Of a DNA stretch of 64,000 nt, positions 43,809 through 54,809 are shown in pieces (the first letter of the stretch is position 1; each line of letters starts with the position of its first letter). Both the position numbers and the translations under genes were made by a program. The notes below the pieces were generated by a model that saw only the letters and a program-made list of their open reading frames with translations, searched no databases and had not been told where the DNA came from. This stretch comes from JAWKHR01 sp041394725 (lineage in GTDB: Bacteria > Acidobacteriota > Vicinamibacteria > Vicinamibacterales > SCN-69-37), in contig JAWKHR010000011.1 in assembly GCA_041394725.1 (NCBI GenBank), positions 62,001 through 126,000 of the forward strand, given 5' to 3'.

Positions 43809-45065
43809 ATGGTCGTTTCAGAGACACTGCCTTCCGGCCTGCGCCTCGTCACCGAGTCGATGCCGCACGTCCGGTCCGTCACCGTGGGCGTCTGGCTCAC
43901 CCGCGGGTCGCGCCACGAGCGCGCGCCCGAGAGCGGCGTCGCGCACTTCATCGAGCACATGCTCTTCAAGGGCACGACGACGCGGTCGGCCCAGCAGATT
44001 GCGCAGACGATCGACTCGATCGGCGGCCAGCTCGACGCGTTCACCGCGAAGGAATTCGCCAGCTACTACCTGAAGGTGCTCGACGAGCACCTGCCGCTGG
44101 CGATCGAGCTGCTGAGCGACATGCTGCTCCGGCCGGCCTTCGCGCCCGACGACGTCACGCGCGAGCAGGGCGTCATCCTCGAGGAGATCAAGATGGCCGA
44201 GGACGCGCCCGACGACCTCGTCCACGAGATGTTCGCGCAGCAGTTCTGGTCGCGGCACCCGCTCGGCCGGCCGATCCTCGGCACGCCGGACACGGTCAGC
44301 TCGTTCCGCTCCGACGGCCTGCGCGAGTTCTTCGGGCGCACCTACACCGCGCCGCACCTGGTGGTGGCGGCGGCCGGGCACCTCGACCACGCGCGGCTGC
44401 GCGAGCAGGTCGAGGCCGCGTTCGCGGACGTGCCAGCGGGCGCCCCGGCCGGGTCGGACGAGCGGCCCGAGCTCACGCCGGGCGTCGTGTTCCGCGAGAA
44501 GGACATCGAGCAGAGTCACCTCGTGCTCGGCACGCCGGCCTATCCGCAGGCCGACGAGCGCCGGCACGCCAGCTACGTGCTCAACACGATCCTGGGTGGC
44601 TCGATGAGCTCGCGGCTCTTCCAGCACATCCGCGAGGATCGCGGCCTCGCCTACGCGGTCTACAGCAGCCTCGCCGCCTACAGCGATGCCGGCATGGTGA
44701 CCATCTACGCCGGCTGCGCGGCCGACAAGGTCGCGGAGGTCGCCGGCCTGGCGCTCGAGGAGCTGCGGGCGCTGCGCGAGACGCCGGTCCCGGCCGACGA
44801 GCTGCAGCGTGCCAAGGACCACCTGAAGGGCAGCCTGATGCTGAGCCTCGAGAACACGGCGAGCCGGATGTCGCACCTGGCGCGCCAGGAGATCTACTTC
44901 GGCCGGCACGTCACGCTCGACCAGACGCTCGCCGACATCGACGCCGTGTCGGCCGACGACGTGCAGCAGGTGTCGTGCGACCTGTTCCGCGAGGGCGACC
45001 TCGTCGCGACCGTCGTGGGCCCGGCGGAGACGACGCCACTCGACGCGGCCAGCCTGAGGATGTGA
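43809..45065 (+). CDS. M16-family zinc metallopeptidase
   Basis: A 418-aa protein of the insulinase/PQQ-F/mitochondrial-processing type. The inverted zinc motif HFIEHMLF (about 45-52, HxxEH) and the distal Glu in REQGVILEEIKMAEDAPDD (about 117-135), then the C-terminal half with LGGSMSSRLFQHIREDRGLAYAVYS (about 260-284, R/Y substrate motif). It cleaves peptides in a closed chamber, often as a homo- or heterodimer; substrate unknown. ATG 43809 is chosen over an ATG at 43767 because conservation begins at MVVSETLPSGLRLVTE. It is followed by purB 4 nt later, so it heads the purine operon. Confidence 0.92.
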   Translation: MVVSETLPSGLRLVTESMPHVRSVTVGVWLTRGSRHERAPESGVAHFIEHMLFKGTTTRSAQQIAQTIDSIGGQLDAFTAKEFASYYLKVLDEHLPLAIELLSDMLLRPAFAPDDVTREQGVILEEIKMAEDAPDDLVHEMFAQQFWSRHPLGRPILGTPDTVSSFRSDGLREFFGRTYTAPHLVVAAAGHLDHARLREQVEAAFADVPAGAPAGSDERPELTPGVVFREKDIEQSHLVLGTPAYPQADERRHASYVLNTILGGSMSSRLFQHIREDRGLAYAVYSSLAAYSDAGMVTIYAGCAADKVAEVAGLALEELRALRETPVPADELQRAKDHLKGSLMLSLENTASRMSHLARQEIYFGRHVTLDQTLADIDAVSADDVQQVSCDLFREGDLVATVVGPAETTPLDAASLRM

Positions 45066-45069
45066 GTCG

Positions 45070-46407
45070 ATGATTCCCCGTTATACGCGTCCCGAGATGG
45101 GCGCCATCTGGAGTGACCAGCGCCGCTACCAGGCCTGGCTCGACGTGGAGCTGGCGGCGACCGACGCGCTGGCCGCCGCCGGCGTGGTGCCGGCCGCCGA
45201 CGCGACGGCGCTCCGCGAGCGCGCCGGGTTCGACATCGCGCGCATCGAGGCCATCGAGCAGACCACGCAGCACGACGTCATCGCGTTCACGACCGCGGTG
45301 GCCGAGCAGGCGGGCGAGCCGGCCCGCTGGCTGCACTTCGGCCTGACCTCGTCGGACGTGCTCGACACGGCGCTGGCGCTGCAGCTCACCGCGGCCTGCG
45401 ACCTGCTGCTCGAGGACGTCGACGCGCTGGCGTCGGCCGTCCGCGCGCGCGCGCTGGAGCACCGCCGGACCCCGATGATCGGCCGGACCCACGGCGTGCA
45501 CGCCGAGCCGATGACCTTCGGCGTGAAGCTCGCCCTCTGGTATGCGGAGCTCGGGCGCAGCCGCGCCCGCCTGGTGCGGGCGCGCGAGGCGGTCGCCGTC
45601 GGCAAGATCTCCGGCGCGGTCGGCATGTTCGCCCACCTCGACCCGTCGATCGAGGAGGCGGTCTGCCGGCGGCTCGGGCTGGCGCCGGCGCCGGTCTCGT
45701 CGCAGATCATCCAGCGCGACCGGCACGCCGAGCTGATGGCCGCGCTCGCGATCCTCGCGGCGTCGCTCGAGAAGTTCGCCCTCGAGGTACGCGGGCTGCA
45801 GAAGACCGAAATCGGCGAGGTCGAGGAACCCTTCGGGCGCGGCCAGAAGGGTTCGTCGGCCATGCCGCACAAGAAGAACCCGATCGGGTGCGAGCAGATC
45901 GTCGGCCTCGCGCGGCTGATCCGCGCCAACGCGATGGCCGCGTTCGAGAACGTGGCGCTCTGGCACGAGCGCGACATCTCGCACTCGTCGGTCGAGCGCG
46001 TGATTCTGCCCGACAGCTTCATCGCGCTCGACCACATGCTCCGCCGGTTCACCCGCATCGTCACCGGCCTGGTCGTGCACCCGGAGCGGATGCGCGAGAA
46101 CCTCGGCCGGTCGCGCGGCATCGTCTTCTCGGGCAGCGTGCTGCTCGAGCTCGCGCGGCGCGGCATCTCGCGCGAGCAGGCCTACGAATGGGTCCAGCGC
46201 AACGCGATGCGGTCGGCGGCCGAGGGCCTCGACTTCAAGGCGCTCCTCGTGGCCGACCCCGACGTCGCGCGGGTGCTGCCGCGCGCGATCATCGACGAGA
46301 CGTTCGACCTCGACACGCAGCTCCGCCACGTGGACGCCATCTTCGGCCGCGTGTTCGGGAGCGTGCCGGACGCGGCGCCGGTCCGCCGCGAGGGAGTGAC
46401 GACGTGA
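45070..46407 (+). CDS. purB: Adenylosuccinate lyase
   Basis: A 445-aa fumarase/aspartase-superfamily enzyme that splits SAICAR and adenylosuccinate. Motifs: QTTQHDVIAFTTAVAEQ (about 64-80), FGLTSSDVLDTALALQL (about 93-109), IGRTHGVHAEPMTFGVKLALW (about 137-157) and the signature GSSAMPHKKNPIGCEQI (about 262-278) with the flexible catalytic Ser. Its TGA overlaps the GTG of purS (GTGA). Confidence 0.96.
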   Translation: MIPRYTRPEMGAIWSDQRRYQAWLDVELAATDALAAAGVVPAADATALRERAGFDIARIEAIEQTTQHDVIAFTTAVAEQAGEPARWLHFGLTSSDVLDTALALQLTAACDLLLEDVDALASAVRARALEHRRTPMIGRTHGVHAEPMTFGVKLALWYAELGRSRARLVRAREAVAVGKISGAVGMFAHLDPSIEEAVCRRLGLAPAPVSSQIIQRDRHAELMAALAILAASLEKFALEVRGLQKTEIGEVEEPFGRGQKGSSAMPHKKNPIGCEQIVGLARLIRANAMAAFENVALWHERDISHSSVERVILPDSFIALDHMLRRFTRIVTGLVVHPERMRENLGRSRGIVFSGSVLLELARRGISREQAYEWVQRNAMRSAAEGLDFKALLVADPDVARVLPRAIIDETFDLDTQLRHVDAIFGRVFGSVPDAAPVRREGVTT

Positions 46408-46670
46408 AGGCGCGAGTGTTCGTGACGCTGAAGCCGTCCGTGTTCGATCCCCAGGGCCACACGATCGCCGAGGCCCTCCACTCGCTGGGCTACGGCGCCG
46501 TGGGCGACGTCCGGCAGGGCAAGTACTTCGAGCTCGACCTCGACGTGCCGTCGGCCGAGGCGGCACGCACGCTGGCCGACGAGGTCGCGGGGCGCGTGCT
46601 CGCGAACCCGGTGATCGAGAGCTTCCGCATCGAGCTGCCCGACGGCGTCGACGCCGCCGGGCGAGGCTGA
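46404..46670 (+). CDS. purS: Phosphoribosylformylglycinamidine synthase subunit PurS
   Basis: An 88-aa protein: KARVFVTLKPSVFDPQGHTIAEALHSLGYGAVGDVRQGKYFEL starts a typical PurS fold, which bridges PurL and PurQ in the three-part FGAM synthase. GTG 46404 overlaps the purB stop. The gene ends in the first of three 10-bp repeats that lead to purQ. Confidence 0.94.
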   Translation: MKARVFVTLKPSVFDPQGHTIAEALHSLGYGAVGDVRQGKYFELDLDVPSAEAARTLADEVAGRVLANPVIESFRIELPDGVDAAGRG

Positions 46671-46692
46671 ACGAGCCTGAACGAGGCTGAAC
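46663..46692 (+). repeat. Three tandem 10-bp repeats (GAGGCTGAAC) between purS and purQ
   Basis: Units at 46663-46672, 46673-46682 (one mismatch) and 46683-46692. Each carries GAGG-like Shine-Dalgarno bases and a TGA. The first ends purS and the third directly precedes the purQ ATG. It could arise by slippage and would set the ribosome spacing between the genes. Confidence 0.75.
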
Positions 46693-47412
46693 ATGACCTT
46701 CGCCATCGTCGTCTTCCCCGGATCGAACTGCGACCACGACGCCTACCACGCCGTGAAGCACGTGCTCGGACAGCCGGCCCGGTTCGTCTGGCACAAGGAG
46801 GCGACGATCGGCGACGCCGACGTCGTGATCCTGCCGGGCGGGTTCTCGCATGGCGACTACCTCCGGACGGGCGCGATTGCCCGCTTCTCGCCCGTGATGG
46901 CCGACGTCCGCCGGTTCGCCGACGCCGGCGGCCCCGTGCTCGGCATCTGCAACGGCTTCCAGGTGCTGCTCGAGTGCGGCCTGCTGCCCGGCGCGATGCT
47001 CCGCAACCGTGACGTGAAGTTCCACTGCGAGTTCGTCCACCTGCGGGTGGAGCAGACCGACACCCCGTTCACCGCCGCGGCATCCAGGGGACAGGTGCTG
47101 CGGATCCCGATCGCCCACGGCGAGGGCAACTATTTCGCCCCGCCCGAGGTCATCGACGAGCTCGAGCGCGACCGGCGCGTCATCTTCCGCTACGCGACCG
47201 CGGCCGGCGAGGTGACCGACGAGGCGAACCCGAACGGGTCGATCCACAACATCGCGGGCCTCTGCAGCGCCGCGCGCAACGTGGTGGGGCTGATGCCGCA
47301 CCCCGAGCGCGCCTGCGAGGCGCCGCTCGGCAGCGACGACGGGCTGGTCGTCCTGCGGTCGGTGGTCCAGGCCCTCGGCCGGAGCGGTCGCGTGGAGGCG
47401 GCGGCCCGGTGA
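46693..47412 (+). CDS. purQ: Phosphoribosylformylglycinamidine synthase subunit PurQ (glutaminase)
   Basis: A 239-aa class I glutamine amidotransferase that feeds ammonia to PurL. Oxyanion/nucleophile region: VVILPGGFSHGDYLRTGAIA (about 44-63) and GICNGFQVLLECGLLPG (about 83-99, catalytic Cys), with the His/Glu pair in GLMPHPERACE (about 202-212). Its stop overlaps the GTG of the small membrane-protein gene. Confidence 0.96.
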   Translation: MTFAIVVFPGSNCDHDAYHAVKHVLGQPARFVWHKEATIGDADVVILPGGFSHGDYLRTGAIARFSPVMADVRRFADAGGPVLGICNGFQVLLECGLLPGAMLRNRDVKFHCEFVHLRVEQTDTPFTAAASRGQVLRIPIAHGEGNYFAPPEVIDELERDRRVIFRYATAAGEVTDEANPNGSIHNIAGLCSAARNVVGLMPHPERACEAPLGSDDGLVVLRSVVQALGRSGRVEAAAR

Positions 47413-47623
47413 CCGAACCGGCCCGGACGCCGCAGGCCACGGTGGGCGCCGCGCTCATGGGCGGCGGGTTGCTGGTCGCGGTCATGGGCGTCCTCGTGCT
47501 CACGCGGGTCATCGCGCCGACGCTCGCCGCCGGCACGCGGACGTGGCTCGGCGCGGCCCTGGTCGGCGCGGGCGTGCTCGACGCGGTCGTCGGCGTGGTC
47601 TTCCTCAAGCGGAGCAGCGATCA

Positions 47624-47627
<4 letters not shown>
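47409..47627 (+). CDS. 72-aa two-helix membrane protein embedded in the purine operon
   Basis: MTEPARTPQATVGAALMGGG, then helices at about 14-36 (ALMGGGLLVAVMGVLVLTRVI) and 46-66 (WLGAALVGAGVLDAVVGVVFL), ending KRSSDQ. Both ends are coupled: its GTG overlaps the purQ stop (GTGA), and its TGA overlaps the purL ATG (ATGA). So it is made in step with PurQ and PurL. No family is recognised. It may be a membrane anchor for the FGAM synthase, or simply a passenger. Confidence 0.75.
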
Positions 47628-49863
<2,236 letters not shown>

Positions 49864-49867
<4 letters not shown>

Positions 49868-51273
49868 CCATGGACAAGTTCCGCGAGGAGTGCGGCGTCT
49901 TCGGCATCTACGGGCACACCGAGGCGGCCAACCTCTCCTACCTCGGACTGTACGCGCTGCAGCACCGGGGCCAGGAGAGCGTCGGCATCGCGACGTCGGA
50001 CGGCGCGCGCCTGAAGATGCACAAGGGCGTCGGCTACGTCGCCGACAACTTCGACGAGAGCGTGTTCGACCGCATCGCCGGGACGAGTGCGGTCGGGCAC
50101 GTGCGCTACTCGACCGCAGGCGAGAGCGGGATCAAGAACGCCCAGCCAATCCTCATCGACTGCGCCCACGGCGAGATCGCGATCTGCCACAACGGCAACC
50201 TCGTCAACGCCCAGGAACTGCGCGAGGCGCTGGTCCGGTCGGGATCGATCTTCCAGACGACGAGCGATACCGAGGTGCTGCTGCACCTCTACGCCCGGTC
50301 GCAGGCGCCGACGCCCGAGGCCGCCATCGTCGAGTCCATCTCGCAGGTGCAGGGCGCGTTCTCGCTGGTGCTGCTGACGAAGGACCGGCTGATCGCGGTG
50401 CGCGACCCGCACGGCTTCCGGCCGCTCACGCTCGGCCGGCTCGGCGACGCGTGGATCGTCAGCTCGGAGACGTGCGCGCTCGATCTGATCGACGCGGAGT
50501 GGGTGCGCGACATCGAGCCGGGCGAGGTCTTCATCGCGGGACCCGAGGGCACGCGATCGATCCATCCCTTCCCGCCGGCGCCGTCGGCGCACTGCATCTT
50601 CGAGCACGTCTACTTCGCGCGGCCGGATTCGCTCGTCTTCGGGCGGAGCGTCAACGAGGTCCGCACGGAGCTGGGCCGCGCGCTTGCGCGCGAGCAGCCC
50701 GTGCCCGCCGACGTCGTGGTGCCCGTGCCCGACTCGGGCGTCTGCGCCGCCACCGGGTTCGCCGAGGCCGCGGGCCTGCCGCTGCAGATGGGCCTCATCC
50801 GCAACCACTACGTGGGCCGCACGTTCATCGAGCCCCACCAGGCCATCCGGCACTTCGGCGTGCGCGTGAAGCTGAACCCGGTGAAGAGCATCCTCGCCGG
50901 GCGGCGCGTGATCCTCGTCGACGACTCGATCGTCCGCGGCACCACGAGCCGCAAGATCGTCAAGATGGTCCGCGCCGCGGGCGCGAGGGAAGTGCACCTG
51001 CGCATCAGCTGCCCGCCCACGATCTCGCCGTGCTTCTACGGCGTCGACACGCCGAAGCGCTCCGAGCTGATCGGCGCGACCCACACGATCGAGGAGATCT
51101 GCCGCTACGTCGGCGCCGATTCGCTGGGCTACCTGAGCCTCGATGGCCTGCTGTCGGCCGTCGGCTCGGACCGCCCGTCGTACTGCACGTCCTGCTACAC
51201 CGCGCAGTATCCCGTGGCCTTCCCGCAGAACGAGGCGGCGTACCTCCAGCTCGCGCTGAAACTGGTCGAGTGA
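49864..51273 (+). CDS. purF: Amidophosphoribosyltransferase
   Basis: A 469-aa enzyme for the first committed purine step (PRPP + Gln). The propeptide MTMDKFREE precedes the catalytic N-terminal Cys of CGVFGIYGH. HRGQESVGIATSDG, VGHVRYSTAG and HNGNLVNAQELRE belong to the glutaminase; RRVILVDDSIVRGTTSRKIV (about 339-358) is the PRPP loop. Cys pairs in CPPTISPC and YCTSCYT suggest the Fe-S (B. subtilis-type) enzyme. It starts in the purL stop (ATGA). Confidence 0.97.
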
Positions 51274-51280
51274 GGACGCG

Positions 51281-52489
51281 ATGACGAGGCAGGCGCGCGT
51301 GGCGGCATCCGCGGCGGCGGCGTTCGCGCTGGCCCTCCTCGTTCCCGTCGTCACGGGCGGCGGGCCGGTGGCGGCGCGCCAGGAGCCGGCCGCGTCGACC
51401 GTGACCCCCGAGGCGCTCGCGGCCGCGATCGACCGGCTCGGCGACTTCGACTTCCGCACCCGCACCGACGCCGCACGCCTCGTGCGCCGTGCGCCCGCCG
51501 CCATGGCCGCGCCCGCGCTCGCGCGCGCCGTGCGCGAGCACGACGACGAATACGTGCGGTACCGCGCCCTGGTGCTCGTCGCCGGTCTCGGGTCCGACCC
51601 GGCCGCCGGGCTGATGCGCCAGGCGCTCGAGGACCGGAACGACCGGCTCAGGACCGTGGCCGGCGGCTGGTACGAACATCATCCCGACCCGGACGTCCTG
51701 CCGGTGCTGATCCGCGTGCTCGAGGGGGAACGGTCCGAGTTCGTCAGGCCCGCCCTGACGCGCGCCGTCGCGGCGCAGTCGGCCGATCCGCGCGCGCAGG
51801 CGGCGCTGGCGCCGCTCGTGCTGCAGGGGCAGGACTTCTTCCGCGGCGGGGTCATCGAGGCGCTCGGCGACTACGGCGGCACGTTCGCCCTCGACGCCAT
51901 CGACGAGGTCGCCCGCCAGGACGGCCCCCTCCAGGACGATGCCATCACGGCCATCGCGAAGCTCGGTGCGAAGGACCGGCTGACGCTCGTTGCCGGCCTG
52001 CAGAAGACCGCGTCGCCGGAACTGCAGCCCACCGTGTCGGCGGCCCTCTGCCTGCTCGGCCTCGACTGCGAGCCCCGCAAGCAGTTCATCCTCCAGTCGC
52101 TCCAGTTCGCGGCCGAGCGCGGCGACGACCAGCCGCTGCTCCGCGGCGCCGTCCACGCACTCGCACTGCTGGCGGTCCGCGGTCACGACGAGGCGCTCAC
52201 GGCGCTGATCGATCGCGCCGCCGGCGCGCCCGAGGAGGTGCGCGCGCCGATCGCGCTGGCCGTCGGCCAGGTGGCGATCCGCCATCCCGAGGTGTTCCTG
52301 CGCGTGCTCGAGGCCCGGCGCGATCCGTCGCCGGGGATCGGCCTGCTGCGCGACGCCTTCGACATGCTCTCCGAGGACTTCGAGGAGGAGCGCTTCTACG
52401 TCACCGTCCGGCGGGCCTACTGGGCGGCCGCGGAGGGCTCGGCGACCCGGCGCGTCGCCGAGGCGCTCATCGTCCAGCTGGAGTTCTGA
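51281..52489 (+). CDS. Secreted HEAT-repeat protein between purF and purM
   Basis: A 402-aa protein with a signal peptide (AASAAAAFALALLVPVVTGG) and armadillo/HEAT-like helical repeats, for example VRYRALVLVAGLGSDPAAGLMRQALEDRN and DDAITAIAKLGAKDRLTLVAGLQ. These are usually protein-binding scaffolds. It lies 7 nt after purF and has no gap before purM (TGAGTG), so it is co-transcribed with the pathway though its predicted location is periplasmic. No function assigned. Confidence 0.75.
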   Translation: MTRQARVAASAAAAFALALLVPVVTGGGPVAARQEPAASTVTPEALAAAIDRLGDFDFRTRTDAARLVRRAPAAMAAPALARAVREHDDEYVRYRALVLVAGLGSDPAAGLMRQALEDRNDRLRTVAGGWYEHHPDPDVLPVLIRVLEGERSEFVRPALTRAVAAQSADPRAQAALAPLVLQGQDFFRGGVIEALGDYGGTFALDAIDEVARQDGPLQDDAITAIAKLGAKDRLTLVAGLQKTASPELQPTVSAALCLLGLDCEPRKQFILQSLQFAAERGDDQPLLRGAVHALALLAVRGHDEALTALIDRAAGAPEEVRAPIALAVGQVAIRHPEVFLRVLEARRDPSPGIGLLRDAFDMLSEDFEEERFYVTVRRAYWAAAEGSATRRVAEALIVQLEF

Positions 52490-53491
52490 GTGGCGAAGGT
52501 CGACTACCGGCAGTCCGGCGTGGACATCGACGCGGGGAACGAGGCCGTGCGCCGCATCAAGGCGCTCGCGAGATCCACCTATACGCCGGGCGTGCTCTCG
52601 GGCGTGGGCTCGTTCGGCGGCCTGTTCGCGCTCGGCGACGGAGACAGGGGGCCGGTGCTCGTGGCGAGCGCCGACGGCGTCGGCACCAAGCTGCGCCTGG
52701 CGTTCATGACGGGCATCCACGACACGATCGGCGCGGACCTGGTCAACCACTGCGTCAACGACATCCTCGTGCAGGGCGCCCGACCGCTGTTCTTCCTCGA
52801 CTACCTGGCGACCGGTCGGCTCGCGCCCGACGTGGCCGAGCAGATCGTCACCGGCGTCGCCACCGCGTGTCGCGAGAACGGCTGCGCCCTGCTGGGGGGC
52901 GAGACCGCCGAGATGCCGGGGTTCTACGCCGACGGCGAATACGACGTGGCCGGATTCATCGTCGGGCTCGTCGAGCGCGAACACGTCATCGACGGCCGGC
53001 GGATCGATCGCGGCGACGTGCTGATCGCGCTGCCGTCGTCCGGCCTGCACACGAACGGCTACTCGCTCGCGAGGAAGATCGTGTTCGAGGTGCTGGGACT
53101 CGGGGTGGATGACGTCGTGCCCGAGCTCCGGGACACCGTCGGCGCGGCACTGCTGCGCACGCACCGGTCGTACCTGCCCGTCATCGGGCCGCTGCTCGGG
53201 GCGGGCGCGATCAAGGGCATGGCGCACATCACGGGCGGCGGCATCACCGAGAACCTGCCGCGCGTGCTGCCCGAGGGACGGTCATTCGCGCTCGATCGCG
53301 CGAGCTGGACGGTTCCGCCGCTGTTCGCGTGGCTGCAGCAGGCGGGCGGGCTCGACGACGCGGAGGCGTTTCGCGCGTTCAACATGGGCGTGGGCTTGAT
53401 CCTCGTCGTGGCGCCGGAGGCCGCCGCCTCCACGCTGGCCAGCCTGCGCGCGTCCGGTGAAGCGGCCTGGCCCCTGGGCGAGGTCGTCTAG
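52490..53491 (+). CDS. purM: Phosphoribosylformylglycinamidine cyclo-ligase
   Basis: A 333-aa enzyme that makes AIR from FGAM. Motifs: YRQSGVDIDAGNEAVRRIK (about 4-22), VASADGVGTKLRLAF (about 59-73), LGGETAEMPGFY (about 138-149), LPSSGLHTNGYSLARKIVF (about 181-199), AHITGGGITENLPRVLP (about 245-261). The frame ends GEVV, slightly shorter than family members I know, right where the RAYT element begins. Start is GTG 52490, immediately after the HEAT gene stop. Confidence 0.96.
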   Translation: MAKVDYRQSGVDIDAGNEAVRRIKALARSTYTPGVLSGVGSFGGLFALGDGDRGPVLVASADGVGTKLRLAFMTGIHDTIGADLVNHCVNDILVQGARPLFFLDYLATGRLAPDVAEQIVTGVATACRENGCALLGGETAEMPGFYADGEYDVAGFIVGLVEREHVIDGRRIDRGDVLIALPSSGLHTNGYSLARKIVFEVLGLGVDDVVPELRDTVGAALLRTHRSYLPVIGPLLGAGAIKGMAHITGGGITENLPRVLPEGRSFALDRASWTVPPLFAWLQQAGGLDDAEAFRAFNMGVGLILVVAPEAAASTLASLRASGEAAWPLGEVV

Positions 53492-54055
53492 CGCCAGGGG
53501 GGCGGGTCTCCGCCCGCGCTCCGCCGCGGTTCGCGCCACGTTCACGTAGTCCACCCAGGTCTCCGATTCGAGGAACGGTGTCACGGCCAGCGGGAGCCGC
53601 GGCGTGCAGCGATGACGCTCGAACAGGCTGCACCAGGGCCAGTCCTGCGCGCGCCGCACGAGGCCCGCGCGAAGGGCATTGCGCTCGACATAGCGGCAGA
53701 CGCGGATCAGCACGTCGGGTTCGTCGATCGCTTCGCTCCGGAAGCGTCCCTTGTACACGGGGCCGAGGCCCAGCGATTGCCGACGCCGGTGCCAGCGCGT
53801 CGCGTGGGTAGTCGTTACCCAGTGAAGCAGTCTCGAAAGGTCCGATGGGTCCGTCGGACCCATGACCAGGTGCCAGTGGTTGGGCATGACGCAGAAGCTG
53901 ATGAGCGGCACGGGCGCCCGCGTCAGGCCTTCCCGGAGCACGCGGACGAAGGCCGAGTAATCGCGCGGCGTCGTGAACAGACGCAACCGGCGGATGCTGC
54001 GGTTCATGACGTGGAAGTAGCGCGAGGTGGTAGCCTGTCGGGCGCGTCGCGGCAT
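53282..54055 (-). CDS. REP-associated tyrosine transposase (RAYT, Y1_Tnp), C-terminus run-on
   Basis: A 257-aa frame of the IS200-like HUH family: SRYFHVMNRSIRRLRLF (about 11-27), the HUH motif FCVMPNHWHLVMGP (about 60-73), and the Tyr nucleophile region CRYVERNALRAGLVRRAQDWPWCS (about 124-147). RAYTs cut REP hairpins and move them. The family end (an R-rich RGRPFG-like tail) is missing: after RTAAERGRRPAP (about 53510) the frame reads without a stop into the antisense of purM until 53282. The last ~75 residues are therefore probably not native. ATG 54055 has AGAGG eight bases upstream. Confidence 0.85.
   Translation of the reverse strand: MPRRARQATTSRYFHVMNRSIRRLRLFTTPRDYSAFVRVLREGLTRAPVPLISFCVMPNHWHLVMGPTDPSDLSRLLHWVTTTHATRWHRRRQSLGLGPVYKGRFRSEAIDEPDVLIRVCRYVERNALRAGLVRRAQDWPWCSLFERHRCTPRLPLAVTPFLESETWVDYVNVARTAAERGRRPAPLALDDLAQGPGRFTGRAQAGQRGGGGLRRHDEDQAHAHVERAKRLRVVEPARLLQPREQRRNRPARAIERE
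53496..53510. repeat. Left terminal REP half of the RAYT element
   Basis: AGGGGGGCGGGTCTC matches the outer REP word (AGGGGGACGGGTCTG) at 13 of 15 positions and lies four bases after the purM stop. With the right end at 54121-54172 it bounds a ~680-bp element in inverted orientation. Confidence 0.55.
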
Positions 54056-54120
54056 CGGGGGAACCTCTGCCGCGGGGTGGTAGCAAGGCCGGTACCGGAT
54101 CCGCACGTCGGACCGCCGGT

Positions 54121-54172
54121 CGAGACCTGTCCCCGATCGAGCCGAAACTGTGGAAAACAGACCCGTCCCCCT
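54121..54172. repeat. Right terminal REP half of the RAYT element
   Basis: It has the order CGAGACCTGTCCCC, GCCGAAACTGTGG and AAAACAGACCCGTCCCCCT, the same as the right half of the 43574-43699 repeat. It gives purN its GTG and first eight residues. Confidence 0.85.
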
Positions 54173-54779
54173 TGCCGTGCTCATCTCCGGCAGGGGCAGC
54201 AACCTGGCGGCCATCATGCGGGCGGCGTCCGAGGGACGGCTGCCGGGTGGGCGTCTCGACCTCGTGGTGTCCAACCGCGCGGAGGCCGGCGGCCTCGCGC
54301 TCGCTCGTGAGGCCGGAATCGAGACCCTCGTGCTCTCGCAGCGCGCCGCGCCATCCCGCGAGGCCTACGACTCCCTGCTCGCCGAGACGCTGCGAGCCCG
54401 GGGGATCGGGTTCGTCTGCCTCGCCGGCTTCATGCGCCTGCTGGGCCCCGCGTTCTGCGCCGCGTTCCCCGATGCGATCCTGAACATCCACCCTTCGCTG
54501 CTGCCGGCCTTTCCAGGGCTCGACGCGCAGCGGCAGGCGCTCGAGCACGGCGTCGGCGTGTCGGGCGCCACCGTGCACTTCGTGACGCCCGAGCTCGACG
54601 CCGGGCCGATCGTGATGCAGCGCGCCGTCGAGGTCCGCGACCATGACGACGTGGCGTCGCTGTCGGCGCGAATCCTGGCCGTCGAGCACGAAATCTACCC
54701 CGCCGCGATCGCCCGCGTGCTGGCCGGGGGCTGGCGCATCGACGGCCGGCGAGTGCGCTGGGAGTCGCGCGCGGACTGA
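54150..54779 (+). CDS. purN: Phosphoribosylglycinamide formyltransferase
   Basis: A 209-aa enzyme that formylates GAR with 10-formyl-THF. Motifs: LAVLISGRGSNLAAIM (about 8-23), VVSNRAEAGGLALA, GFVCLAGFMRLLGPAFCAAFPDAILNIHPSLLPAFPG (catalytic N/H/D region, about 90-126), and HGVGVSGATVHFVTPELDAGPIV. Start GTG 54150 lies in the REP element and yields MENRPVPL before the conserved core. A GTG at 54177 could give a native-looking start VLISGRGSN but is weaker. It is separated from purM by the RAYT element. Confidence 0.95.
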   Translation: MENRPVPLAVLISGRGSNLAAIMRAASEGRLPGGRLDLVVSNRAEAGGLALAREAGIETLVLSQRAAPSREAYDSLLAETLRARGIGFVCLAGFMRLLGPAFCAAFPDAILNIHPSLLPAFPGLDAQRQALEHGVGVSGATVHFVTPELDAGPIVMQRAVEVRDHDDVASLSARILAVEHEIYPAAIARVLAGGWRIDGRRVRWESRAD

Positions 54780-54809
54780 GTCGTCCCCCGCCAGTCGCGC
54801 GCGGGGCCG

